Positions 1-6,962 of a stretch of DNA of 64,000 bases are shown one piece after another; positions within the stretch are counted from its first letter, which is position 1; each line of letters starts with the position of its first letter. Origin of the DNA: Colimorpha sp045640985. Lineage in GTDB: Bacteria; Bacteroidota; Bacteroidia; Bacteroidales; P3. The DNA lies in assembly GCA_045640985.1 (NCBI GenBank), contig JAZUFZ010000030.1, positions 1-64,000 of the forward strand, read 5' to 3'. Position numbers and translations under genes: made by a program. The notes below the pieces were generated by a model. That model saw nothing but the letters and a program-made list of their open reading frames with translations, did no database searches and was not told where the DNA came from.

Positions 1-232
1 CCATCTATAACCAAGGTTCTTTCGTCACCTCCTCATGCGGGAAGGTGACCATATGGAGTATTAGTCCGAATTTCTCCGGGTTATCCTCCGGTTGAAGGTA
101 GGTTGCATACGCGTTACGCACCCGTGCGCCGGTCGCCAGCAAGGTATTGCTACCTCCTGCTGCCCCTCGACTTGCATGTGTTAAGCCTGCCGCTAGCGTT
201 CATCCTGAGCCAGGATCAAACTCTTCATTGTA
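1..232 (-). rRNA. rrs: 16S ribosomal RNA, 5' portion (runs off the left edge)
   Basis: Read on the minus strand, the segment begins with the universal 27F site (AGAGTTTGATCCTGGCTCAG, near 227-208) and continues with typical 16S 5'-domain sequence to base 1. Only about the first 230 nt of the gene lie in the window; the rest of the rRNA operon is to the left. The mature 5' end is placed by similarity to other 16S genes and may be off by a few bases. Confidence 0.97.
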
Positions 233-383
233 AGAATTGTTTTATTTTTAACCTTTGACTCTTCCGTGTCTCCCGACCAGCCGAACTGGTCTCTGACACA
301 CGCTATCTCATTGTTCCAACTGTTTCAAATCTCTCTCGCTTCCTATTGTGAATAACTTTCGTTTTTCTCTCGGAAAGCGGGTG

Positions 384-414
384 CAAAGATACGCACATTT
401 TTGAAACTACCAAA
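384..414 (-). promoter_or_regulatory. rRNA operon promoter (Bacteroidetes -33/-7)
   Basis: On the minus strand TTTG (414-411) is followed after 19 nt by TATCTTTG (391-384), a perfect match to the Bacteroidetes primary-sigma consensus TTTG...TAnnTTTG. It points toward the 16S gene and leaves a leader of about 140-150 nt between the start site and the 16S 5' end, as expected for rRNA processing. Confidence 0.85.
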
Positions 415-724
415 TTTTTTTTGAAACTTTTCTTGATATTATTTCATAAATCACTGAATACTGAGTATTTATAAAATAAACTTTTTTTTGATATACTGTA
501 GAAATGCCGTTGCAAATGAAACTCATAAAAGGCATTTTTTCAAAAATTTGGCACTTTTGTGTTGTCTTTTTTTCTGTTGATAACTCTTCTTCTACGAAAT
601 TGATACTATCCATATCCATTGAGTGTCTATCATAGAATCAAGCTACATATTTTGAAAACAACCAGATATTAGCAAGATGGAGATGAGCGGAAGAACAAGG
701 GAAGACATAATGCTTCTATCAACG
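415..724. other. intergenic stretch without recognised gene
   Basis: AT-rich DNA between the rRNA promoter and the terminator of the peptidase gene. A 70-codon open frame on the minus strand (407-619) overlaps the rRNA promoter region, has no family resemblance and no promoter of its own, so it is not called. I see no repeat or RNA structure here. Confidence 0.6.
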
Positions 725-757
725 GACAAAAAAAAGGGGCTCGCAATGAGCCCCTAT
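725..757 (-). terminator. rho-independent terminator of the M49 peptidase gene
   Basis: On the minus strand a 7-bp stem GGGGCTC/GAGCCCC with a 5-nt loop (754-736) is followed directly by an uninterrupted T tract. It lies about 20 nt after the stop codon at 777. Confidence 0.9.
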
Positions 758-776
758 AATAAATGTACGCGCGCGA

Positions 777-2411
777 TTAAAGACCGAGTGCTTTTACGCC
801 TTGATTGTAACGGATATCGCGTGGAATGTTTGCATCGCTAATGTTCTGGAGGTCTTTCTGAAGGTCGGCACGGATGTTGCCATTTTCAGAAGCATACTGT
901 TTAGCGAAATCATAATCGCCTTCACCTTCAACCTGGAGAATGAGAGCAGCCCATGATGCCATGGCTTCTTTTGCCTTCTCTACATTTATTACGATACGTC
1001 CCTGTGCATCGCGGGTAAATGCCTCGTGATCCTGCATATAGTTGAAGCACATCATGTTGGCAATACCGTGAGCCTCGGTTGCGCCGAAGCGGACACTACG
1101 GAGAATGCCGGCAATAAAGGTTACATAAGCATCTTCAACCGTGCAATTGGTGATTTCGCCCATCTCGATAAGGGTCTGGGTAAGGAAAAGACCACAAATG
1201 TCGGCTTTTGCCTCTTCCCATGCGCTATATTGATTTTTCAGAGCCTGACGGAGATTACCTTTGCCATTTACAGTATTCTTGATGCCAAGACCATGAGCCA
1301 CTTCATGGAAGCATACGTTGCTGAAGAAAGCCTCGAATTTCACATTGTCGATCTGATCATCGCAGATGCAGAGCTGTGCAATAGGCATGCAGATGTTGTC
1401 AAATTTAGCCTGCATAGCGTTCTTGAGCTGGAGACGGCGGGCACCTTTCTGGAGATGAACACGCTCGTCGTTAGGCAGATTGATGGCGATTGTCTTGCTT
1501 GCTGCATTGCAGTCGCCTGCATAATAAACCACATCATATACATTCAGGTCGCTCTCGGTGCCTGGAACTTCTTTCTTGTATTTAGGATCGCAAGGAAGCT
1601 GTTTCTGGAGTTCGGGAAGCATTTTCACGAACTTGGCAAGGTCGTTGCTCCATTTTTCATCCTTCACAAGAATGAAAGCCTCATAGGCAGTCTTATAACC
1701 GAAGAGTGCATCTTCGTAATTCTCGATAGGACCAACTACGAAATCAAGTTTACTTTGTTTCATATCCATCCACGCCAGGTCGGATGCCAGATAATCGTCG
1801 GTCTGGAAAGCCTTGCGACGTTCGATAAGGTAATTCTTGAGACCCTGATCCTCCGCCAGGTCGATTGCCACGCCGAGCAAGGAGTCCACCTTAGCCAGCT
1901 GGGTAGCGTAAGCCTCATGATAAGGAATGACCTTCAAAGCGCCATTCTCATCACGACGGATAATGGTATATTGACTTTCCTTCTCAGGATCCTGGAGCGC
2001 GGCAAACTCTTCTTCAGTCATATCCACAGGATAGAAATTTGCTCCTTTAGGCTTCTCCCCTACTCCGGGAATAAAAGGTTTTTCTTCACCGAGACGATCC
2101 CATGCGCCATACTGCAACATAGCGAAAGCCTTCATTGCAGGATCCGTAAGGGTATCGAGAGCAGCGCGGTTTTCCAAACCGAATGCCTGTTCCCAGAAAA
2201 GTTCATCCATTACCTCTGCAATCTGCACAAAGACAGGAAGTAACTGTTTTTCTTTGTCACTCAGTACACTCAAATCCGTTTTGAGAGTAAATTCAGCATA
2301 CTCATCTACTTTTTTTTGAATTTCGGAGGGTTCATCCGTGGTTTTGTTTGACTTGCAACCCACTGAAGCGAGCAGTGAGACAGCCATTAGAGTAGTCATT
2401 AACTTCTTCAT
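777..2411 (-). CDS. M49-type (dipeptidyl peptidase III-like) zinc metallopeptidase lipoprotein
   Basis: Predicted zinc hydrolase of 544 residues. The N-terminus (MKKLMTTLMAVSLLASVGC) is a lipoprotein signal with the lipobox Cys at about residue 19, so the enzyme should sit in the periplasm or on the outer membrane. The zinc site is visible: HEVAH at residues 369-373 and EEAKAD at 399-404, the latter matching the second M49 motif (EExxAE/D). Classical DPP III has a six-residue HEXXGH motif; here it is the five-residue HEXXH, a variant I understand exists in some bacterial M49 proteins. M49 enzymes release dipeptides from peptide N-termini, so peptide scavenging is the likely role; substrate is not shown by the sequence. 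It is a single-gene unit with its own terminator and a promoter divergent from the tRNA-Ser promoter. Confidence 0.85.
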   Translation of the reverse strand: MKKLMTTLMAVSLLASVGCKSNKTTDEPSEIQKKVDEYAEFTLKTDLSVLSDKEKQLLPVFVQIAEVMDELFWEQAFGLENRAALDTLTDPAMKAFAMLQYGAWDRLGEEKPFIPGVGEKPKGANFYPVDMTEEEFAALQDPEKESQYTIIRRDENGALKVIPYHEAYATQLAKVDSLLGVAIDLAEDQGLKNYLIERRKAFQTDDYLASDLAWMDMKQSKLDFVVGPIENYEDALFGYKTAYEAFILVKDEKWSNDLAKFVKMLPELQKQLPCDPKYKKEVPGTESDLNVYDVVYYAGDCNAASKTIAINLPNDERVHLQKGARRLQLKNAMQAKFDNICMPIAQLCICDDQIDNVKFEAFFSNVCFHEVAHGLGIKNTVNGKGNLRQALKNQYSAWEEAKADICGLFLTQTLIEMGEITNCTVEDAYVTFIAGILRSVRFGATEAHGIANMMCFNYMQDHEAFTRDAQGRIVINVEKAKEAMASWAALILQVEGEGDYDFAKQYASENGNIRADLQKDLQNISDANIPRDIRYNQGVKALGL

Positions 2412-2453
2412 TTTTAATATGTTTTATATATTTTGCAAAAAAAATTCATTATG

Positions 2454-2461
2454 CAAATATA
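2454..2461 (-). promoter_or_regulatory. -7 element of the M49 peptidase gene
   Basis: TATATTTG on the minus strand, followed by C, about 43 nt upstream of the start codon at 2411. It matches TAnnTTTG. A clear -33 TTTG is not seen because the upstream sequence is an A/T tract shared with the divergent tRNA promoter. Confidence 0.6.
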
Positions 2462-2467
2462 CATTTT

Positions 2468-2498
2468 TTTTGTGGAATAAAAAAAAAGTTGTAATTTT
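2468..2498 (+). promoter_or_regulatory. tRNA-Ser promoter
   Basis: A TTTG around 2469-2472 is followed after about 19 nt by TAATTTTG (2492-2499), matching the Bacteroidetes consensus, roughly 18 nt before the tRNA 5' end. It overlaps the divergent promoter region of the peptidase gene. Confidence 0.7.
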
Positions 2499-2516
2499 GC
2501 ACCCGATTTCAACCGA

Positions 2517-2604
2517 GGAAAGGTGCTCGAGTGGTTGAAGAGGCCCGCCTGGAAAGCGAGTAAGCGTTAAAAGCGCTTCAAGGGTTCGAATCCCTTCCTT
2601 TCCG
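2517..2604 (+). tRNA. tRNA-Ser (anticodon GGA)
   Basis: Long-variable-arm class II tRNA of 88 nt. The acceptor stem GGAAAGG (2517-2523) pairs with CCTTTCC (2597-2603), with discriminator G2604. The anticodon loop CTGGAAA carries GGA for serine, the variable arm forms a hairpin (AAGCG/CGCTT), and the T arm contains GGTTCGAATCC. CCA is not encoded. One apparent C/A mismatch lies in the anticodon stem. Confidence 0.96.
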
Positions 2605-2625
2605 CAAGAAACAACAAGTTTCAAG

Positions 2626-2652
2626 AACAGTCATTAGTGACTGTTTTTTTTA
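2626..2652 (+). terminator. terminator after tRNA-Ser
   Basis: Stem AACAGTCA/TGACTGTT with loop TTAG, followed by a T run. It lies 22 nt after the tRNA. Confidence 0.85.
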
Positions 2653-2793
2653 TTGGTAAAATTGACAGGTCAAATAAAAACAGATATCGCAGCTTGTGCA
2701 GGGACCTTATGAGCCACCACAGCTTCTAAGCGCGATAACATTATAAAGAAATAGGGTAAAGGCTAATCGTCGGCACCCATTAAAATAGGATAT

Positions 2794-3726
2794 ATGCCTT
2801 TCATTGGAGAAACCATTGCTTTGATTGTAGCAATCTCGTGGACTGCTACGGCACTTTTTGCCGACGAGGCGAGCCATCGGCTGGGTTCACTGCCGCTCAA
2901 CCTCATACGCATGATTCTCTCGCTCACTATGCTTGCGCTATTGCTATGGGTGGCCACTGGCTCGCCCTATCCTTCCTTCGCCAGCGGATCAGCATGGCTG
3001 TGGCTTGCACTCTCAGGGGTGGTGGGCTATGTGTTTGGTGACTATTGCCTCTTCAATTCCTATATTGTCTTTGGTTCCAAGTACGGACAGCTTTTCATGA
3101 CGCTGGCACCTCCTATTGCCGGCATCACGGGCTGGCTCTTTCTGGGCGAAGAGATGCGTTGGACCTCCTGGCTTGCCATGCTTGTCACACTGAGCGGCAT
3201 CGCATTCTCCATCATGGTCAAGCAAGGAAATAGTGTGAAGGTTAAACTGCCTCTGAAAGGCATACTCTTCGGTATAGGTGCGGGAATGGGTCAAGGTGTA
3301 GGGCTGGTGCTGAGCAAGATAGGTCTGGAGCACTATGCGATGTCCATCCCCGAAGATGCGCCCCAAAGTGTAGTGATACTCATGCCTTTTGCCGGCACCT
3401 ATATCCGGGCATTGGCAGGGCTGGTGGGCTTCACCCTCATACTCCTCTGTCGCAAAGAGATAGGGCAAGTGTGGAAAGGCTTTCACAACAAAAAGGGCAT
3501 GACCTACGCCACCCTCACCACATTCTTCGGACCCTTTGTCGGAGTGTCGCTGTCGCTCATGGCCGTGCAATATACCCATGCGGGCATAGCCTCTACCCTA
3601 ATGGCGCTCACACCTGTATTCATCATCCTTCCTTACTCGATAATCCACAAGCAGAAAGTCTCTGTGCGAGAACTTATAGGCACCATCATAACCCTTACAG
3701 GTGTAGCCATGTTCTTCCTTATATAG
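2794..3726 (+). CDS. DMT/EamA family transporter
   Basis: 310-residue integral membrane protein with about ten hydrophobic helices in two homologous halves, the standard EamA architecture. The first half starts MPFIGETIALIVAISWTATA; the second contains GIGAGMGQGVGLVLSKIGL and ends with the typical EamA run near the C-terminus (STLMALTPVFIILPY followed by TLTGVAMFFL). The family exports or takes up small metabolites such as amino acids or nucleosides; nothing here identifies the substrate. The start ATG at 2794 gives a normal first helix. The gene appears monocistronic between the tRNA and a repeat-bearing intergenic region. Confidence 0.87.
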   Translation: MPFIGETIALIVAISWTATALFADEASHRLGSLPLNLIRMILSLTMLALLLWVATGSPYPSFASGSAWLWLALSGVVGYVFGDYCLFNSYIVFGSKYGQLFMTLAPPIAGITGWLFLGEEMRWTSWLAMLVTLSGIAFSIMVKQGNSVKVKLPLKGILFGIGAGMGQGVGLVLSKIGLEHYAMSIPEDAPQSVVILMPFAGTYIRALAGLVGFTLILLCRKEIGQVWKGFHNKKGMTYATLTTFFGPFVGVSLSLMAVQYTHAGIASTLMALTPVFIILPYSIIHKQKVSVRELIGTIITLTGVAMFFLI

Positions 3727-4053
3727 GCTCGGGGTAGGTATGGGATGGCGACGAGCGTTTTCTGGGGTGTGGTTTTAACATTTCGGGAGTTACCTGAGAG
3801 TTACAAGGGAGATACCTGGGAGTTACCTCAGAGAATGGGCTGATTATCAACCATTTGGGAAATAGGCTACAGAACAGTCATTAACACACATATTATCAGT
3901 GATATATACTGGCTATTGGTGATTATATATTTCGGAAATTACCGTAAAATTATTATGTTCTGTGGTCTGGATTTAACATTGTGCTAAAATATGTTAATTG
4001 TCAGGTGAGACGCTTTACAAAATGGCGGAGAAAAAAAATAAATTGAAAAAAAA
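3727..4053. other. intergenic stretch before perR
   Basis: About 330 bp without a supported gene. It contains the 11-bp tandem repeat described separately (3787-3833). The remainder is AT-rich and ends at the perR promoter. No terminator hairpin is obvious directly after the transporter gene. Confidence 0.6.
3787..3833 (+). repeat. 11-bp tandem repeat, 4.3 units (GAGTTACCTGA type)
   Basis: Four consecutive 11-bp units: GAGTTACCTGA, GAGTTACAAGG, GAGATACCTGG and GAGTTACCTCA, then a partial GAG. They share GAGwTAC at fixed 11-bp phase. The same unit builds the arms of the palindromic repeats near 19.4, 38.6, 46.4 and 56.3 kb and a second direct tandem at 24608-24651. Confidence 0.8.
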
Positions 4054-4085
4054 TTTGGAGTATTCAGAATTTATGCGTAACTTTG
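4054..4085 (+). promoter_or_regulatory. promoter of the perR-ferritin-rubrerythrin unit
   Basis: TTTG (4054-4057), 20-nt gap, TAACTTTG (4078-4085), a full match to the Bacteroidetes consensus. It leaves a 5' leader of about 60 nt before the perR start at 4155. Being just upstream of a Fur/PerR-type gene it is the natural place for autoregulation, but I see no convincing PerR box. Confidence 0.8.
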
Positions 4086-4154
4086 CAATGAATTAAAAAT
4101 TGTAAAGATTACAAATAATCTGCGTATATCATTAACTATCAATGATTAAATAGA

Positions 4155-4580
4155 ATGAAAGAGGCGCAAGAATACTTAAATAGCAAGGAAATTCACTTTT
4201 CACAGCAGCGGATTGCTATCATGGATTACCTGATGAAGCACCCGACACACCCGACTGTGGAGGAGATTTATCTTGCCTTGGCCCCTCAAATGCCGACGCT
4301 ATCCCGGACGACGGTTTACAATACGCTGAAGCTTTTTGCGGAGCAGGACGCTATTCAGGTGATTAATATTGAGGAGAAGAATGCGAGGTTTGATGCTGAT
4401 ACTATGCCTCATGCGCATTTTTTCTGCACGGAATGCGGCACCATATATGATGTGCCTTTTGCTGCGCCCGAGGAGGCAATATCCTGCTGCACAGAAGAAA
4501 ATCCGTACCTGAAAGGCTTTACGGTCAAAAGTACGCAGATATATTACAAAGGAATCTGCAACAAATGTAAGAAAGAATAG
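4155..4580 (+). CDS. perR: PerR-like peroxide-sensing Fur family repressor
   Basis: 141-residue Fur-family repressor. The winged-helix half (about 1-80) is followed by the metal-binding half. All five regulatory-metal ligands of Bacillus subtilis PerR are present at a constant offset: H32, D80 (in RFD), H86 and H88 (PHAHF) and D99 (IYD). The structural zinc site is CTEC (91-94) plus CNKC (135-138). The aspartate equivalent to PerR D104 favours peroxide sensing by metal-catalysed oxidation over a plain iron-responsive Fur. It leads ferritin and rubrerythrin genes in the same direction (96-nt and 27-nt gaps), so it probably represses them and itself until peroxide arrives. Confidence 0.88.
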   Translation: MKEAQEYLNSKEIHFSQQRIAIMDYLMKHPTHPTVEEIYLALAPQMPTLSRTTVYNTLKLFAEQDAIQVINIEEKNARFDADTMPHAHFFCTECGTIYDVPFAAPEEAISCCTEENPYLKGFTVKSTQIYYKGICNKCKKE

Positions 4581-4676
4581 CCAACTCACTTCCGAAGCCG
4601 TTCTCTCTCCTGTCAGAAACGGATTCATATAGAAACGAAGATCAATAAAAAATATACAATTAAAAAATATACAATT

Positions 4677-5189
4677 ATGTTAGACAAGAAAGTAGCAGCT
4701 CTGCTTAATGAACAAATCAACAAGGAATTCTATTCCGCTTATCTTTATCTTGACATGAACAACTACTTCGAGGAACGCGGCTTGAAGGGTTTCGCAAACT
4801 GGTATCGCATCCAGACTATGGAGGAACGCGACCACGCTATGCTGTTCTATCAGTATCTCCAGAACAACGACTGCAAGGTTACCCTCGAAGCCATCGCAAA
4901 ACCAGACAAAAAGTTCAATTGCGACATGGATGTGCTGAAAGCCGGTCTGGCTCATGAGGAATATGTAACTGCCTCTATTCACAACATCTATGCTGCTGCC
5001 TACGAAGCAAAAGACTTCCGTACGATGCAGTTTCTTGACTGGTTTGTGAAAGAGCAGGGAGAAGAAGAGACCAACGCCCGCGACCTCATCACCAAGATGG
5101 AACTCTTCGGAAACGACCCCAAGAGCCTCTATATGCTCAACCAGGAACTCTCCACCCGAGTATATACCGCCCCAAGTTTAGTACTCTAA
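4677..5189 (+). CDS. ftnA: ferritin (bacterial non-haem)
   Basis: 170-residue ferritin. The ferroxidase centre is intact and falls at the E. coli FtnA numbers: E17, E50, H53, E94, Q127 and E130. The protein forms a 24-subunit cytoplasmic shell that oxidises ferrous iron and stores it as mineral, removing the iron that would react with peroxide. No haem-ligand methionine typical of bacterioferritin is apparent, so FtnA type is preferred. It sits between the PerR-like regulator and rubrerythrin genes and is probably co-transcribed with them, consistent with peroxide-responsive expression. Confidence 0.93.
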   Translation: MLDKKVAALLNEQINKEFYSAYLYLDMNNYFEERGLKGFANWYRIQTMEERDHAMLFYQYLQNNDCKVTLEAIAKPDKKFNCDMDVLKAGLAHEEYVTASIHNIYAAAYEAKDFRTMQFLDWFVKEQGEEETNARDLITKMELFGNDPKSLYMLNQELSTRVYTAPSLVL

Positions 5190-5216
5190 AATATTAATAA
5201 CAAATAGAATAACATT

Positions 5217-5759
5217 ATGGCAAAGAAATTTATCTGCCCTGTTTGTGGCTATGTTTATGAAGGCGATGAAATGCCTGAGAAATGCCCTGTATGCGGCAAA
5301 GAAATGAAAGAAATGACCGAAGAAGGCCTGACCTGGGCTGCTGAACATGTAGTAGGAGTTGCCAAAGGTGCGCGCGAAGACATCATGAACGACCTCCGTG
5401 CCAACTTCAACGGCGAATGCTGCGAAGTGGGAATGTATCTGGCTATGGCCCGTGTTGCCCACCGCGAAGGCTATCCCGAAATCGGACTTTACTGGGAAAA
5501 GGCCGCATACGAAGAGGCTGAACATGCAGCAAAATTTGCTGAACTCCTTGGCGAAGTGCTGACCGACAGCACCGCTAAGAACCTCAAGATGCGCATTGAA
5601 GCAGAAAACGGCGCTACCCTTGGCAAAACCGACCTGGCTAAACGCGCTAAGGAACTGGGTCTGGATGCCATCCACGATACCGTTCATGAAATGGCCCGCG
5701 ACGAAGCCCGCCACGGCCGTGCATTTGAAGGTCTCTACAATCGTTATTTCAAGAAATAA
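5217..5759 (+). CDS. rubrerythrin-like peroxidase with N-terminal rubredoxin domain
   Basis: 180 residues. The N-terminus is a rubredoxin-like iron site (C7, C10, C23, C26 in CPVCGYVYEG...CPVCG). It is followed by a ferritin-like di-iron domain with glutamate-rich helices (GECCEVGMYLAMARVAHREG; YEEAEHAAKFAELLGE; DEARHGRAFEG). Having the rubredoxin first is the 'reverse rubrerythrin' order; the classical protein has it last. The family reduces hydrogen peroxide to water using electrons passed through the rubredoxin centre. It is the last gene of the PerR/ferritin unit (27 nt after ftnA) and is closed by a strong terminator. Confidence 0.9.
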   Translation: MAKKFICPVCGYVYEGDEMPEKCPVCGKEMKEMTEEGLTWAAEHVVGVAKGAREDIMNDLRANFNGECCEVGMYLAMARVAHREGYPEIGLYWEKAAYEEAEHAAKFAELLGEVLTDSTAKNLKMRIEAENGATLGKTDLAKRAKELGLDAIHDTVHEMARDEARHGRAFEGLYNRYFKK

Positions 5760-5780
5760 GACATTCGGTATTCCATTGAC

Positions 5781-5812
5781 CAGGGCGGCACGTGTGCTGC
5801 CCTGTTTTTTTA
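5781..5812 (+). terminator. terminator of the perR-ftnA-rubrerythrin unit
   Basis: GC-rich stem CAGGGCGGCAC/GTGCTGCCCTG followed by seven T. The stem and the preceding CATTGAC are nearly identical to the terminator at 6787-6820. Confidence 0.93.
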
Positions 5813-6039
5813 TTACCTAAAATTCAAATATAACCTGCAAAAAATGGAGGTATTATCAAGTTGTAGGCAATAGCCGAAAAGAAAAACTTTGCAAAAAAAT
5901 ATCGTCTTCACATACTAAAAACAGAAAAATGCAGTTATAACAAAAACAGAACAGGACGAATCGTCCAAAAACGGAGAATAAACAAAATATTTATCAAAAA
6001 ATCTGCCAATGAAACATAGCTGATAATTGATACGCACAT

Positions 6040-6072
6040 TGTAAAACATATAGGAAAAGCAAAGTAGCTTAA
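6040..6072 (+). promoter_or_regulatory. weak promoter candidate for the rod-shaped RNA
   Basis: TTG at 6040-6042 and TAGCTTAA at 6065-6072 partly match the -33/-7 pattern with a 22-nt gap. The predicted start lies at the first base of the outer stem of the RNA. The match is imperfect and the assignment tentative. Confidence 0.35.
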
Positions 6073-6076
6073 TCTG

Positions 6077-6236
6077 GGTGTCTTGAAACTTCGACACTTT
6101 CTAAAACACTTCCCGGAGAAAGGCAACGGTGCTCCGCCGCAAGGCGTGGGCTTTACTCGTTGTAATTGGGAAGTGTTAGGCAGTCGAAGGCCTCAAGACA
6201 TCCGATTCAGGCGAAGAAAAGTGCCACGCTTTTTTA
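6077..6236 (+). ncRNA. rod-shaped structured RNA candidate, 6S-like
   Basis: Nested complementary segments form one long rod: 6077-6086 with 6193-6202 (10 bp, one G-U); 6089-6095 with 6183-6189 (7 bp); 6105-6114 with 6168-6177 (10 bp, perfect); CAACG 6124-6128 with CGTTG 6158-6162; and a tip GCTCCGCC/GGCG-T-GGGC closed by a GCAA tetraloop. A larger asymmetric internal loop (about 9 against 5 nt) separates the middle and inner stems. A long rod with an open central bubble is the shape of 6S RNA, the RNA that binds RNA polymerase. A T run (6230-6235) supports the plus strand. No credible reading frame covers it. The 6S or 6S-Flavo identity is inference from shape only. Confidence 0.6.
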
Positions 6237-6329
6237 TGTGCGGTTTCAAACAAAACCTTTTGGCACAACAATAACAATTTATATTAACAAAACCGATGTG
6301 CCAATGGGGTATAACAGGCAAAACTTAAA

Positions 6330-6764
6330 ATGAAAAAATGTTTATATGTGATTTTAGGAGCTTTCGCAATGCTGCTGAGTTCTTGCAGTACAATTTCATC
6401 TTTCGTAAAAGCTGCTGATGGCGGAGTATGGAGTTCTATCATGATTCGGGAAGACCTTTCTTACGACCAAGCTTTCAACGAAGTGCTCGATGTTGTATCA
6501 AAGCGTTTTGAAATGGATATGATTTCGAAAGATGGTGGCTATGGTCGAACAAATTGGATTTATACCTGGAATACGAAAGGGAGATATACATCAAAATATC
6601 GTACCCGTGTTGTATTCAAATTCTCCGCAGACCGTAAGAAAGTGGACATAAAAACAGAGGCCGAATTTGGAGGAGAGCCCAATTGGATAAAAGGCTACGA
6701 TACTCGTCTTTTGAGCACCATGAAGCAAGATATCAGTGGTGTTGTTGGAAGAACTGTACTATAA
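6330..6764 (+). CDS. small lipoprotein of unknown function
   Basis: 144 residues. The N-terminus MKKCLYVILGAFAMLLSSC has a lipobox ending at about Cys19, indicating a lipid-anchored envelope protein. The mature part alternates an amphipathic segment (DLSYDQAFNEVLDVVSKRF) with beta-like strands (RTNWIYTWNT, TRVVFKFSADRKKVDIKTEA). I do not recognise a family. It appears monocistronic, between the structured RNA candidate and a strong terminator. An 8-bp inverted repeat TTGGCACA/TGTGCCAA (6260-6267 and 6297-6304) lies just upstream and could be an operator. Confidence 0.8.
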   Translation: MKKCLYVILGAFAMLLSSCSTISSFVKAADGGVWSSIMIREDLSYDQAFNEVLDVVSKRFEMDMISKDGGYGRTNWIYTWNTKGRYTSKYRTRVVFKFSADRKKVDIKTEAEFGGEPNWIKGYDTRLLSTMKQDISGVVGRTVL

Positions 6765-6786
6765 TAAAACAATCGATGTTTCATTG

Positions 6787-6820
6787 ACCAGGGCGGCACG
6801 CGTGCCGCCCTGGTCTTTTA
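6787..6820 (+). terminator. terminator of the small lipoprotein gene
   Basis: Stem ACCAGGGCGGCACG/CGTGCCGCCCTGGT followed by CTTTT. The sequence from CATTGACC onward repeats the terminator at 5781-5812 almost exactly; the two differing stem bases both restore strong pairing. Confidence 0.92.
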
Positions 6821-6907
6821 TTATCAGCACAATATTTCAAAAAAATCAATAAAAAGAGATTGTGGGTCAGCGATGTAGATGTTTGAGAAAAAAAATAATT
6901 GGATGAT

Positions 6908-6942
6908 ATTGATAGATATATAAAAAAATATATGTATTTTTG
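6908..6942 (+). promoter_or_regulatory. promoter candidate of the CARDB-RHS-T9SS gene set
   Basis: TATTTTTG (6935-6942) followed by C matches the -7 element. A possible -33 TTG is at 6909-6911, with a gap slightly longer than usual. It lies about 20 nt before the start codon at 6963. Confidence 0.55.
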
Positions 6943-6962
6943 CATCATAAAATATATACCCT

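Noticed and set aside
407..619. 70-codon minus-strand frame near the rRNA promoter
   Set aside because: Overlaps the rRNA promoter, low-complexity AT-rich sequence, no likeness or promoter.
1026..2243. 405-codon open frame on the plus strand opposite the M49 gene
   Set aside because: Exact antisense shadow of a gene with a clear signal peptide, zinc motifs and terminator; its translation has no family features.
5935..6126. Short minus-strand frames between rubrerythrin and the lipoprotein
   Set aside because: They overlap the structured RNA candidate and translate to low-complexity hydrophobic sequence with no start context.
6176..6182. GTTAGGC as an integron attC core site
   Set aside because: It sits inside a longer rod-shaped fold whose pairing extends well beyond where attC ends should be; no integrase or cassette array is nearby.
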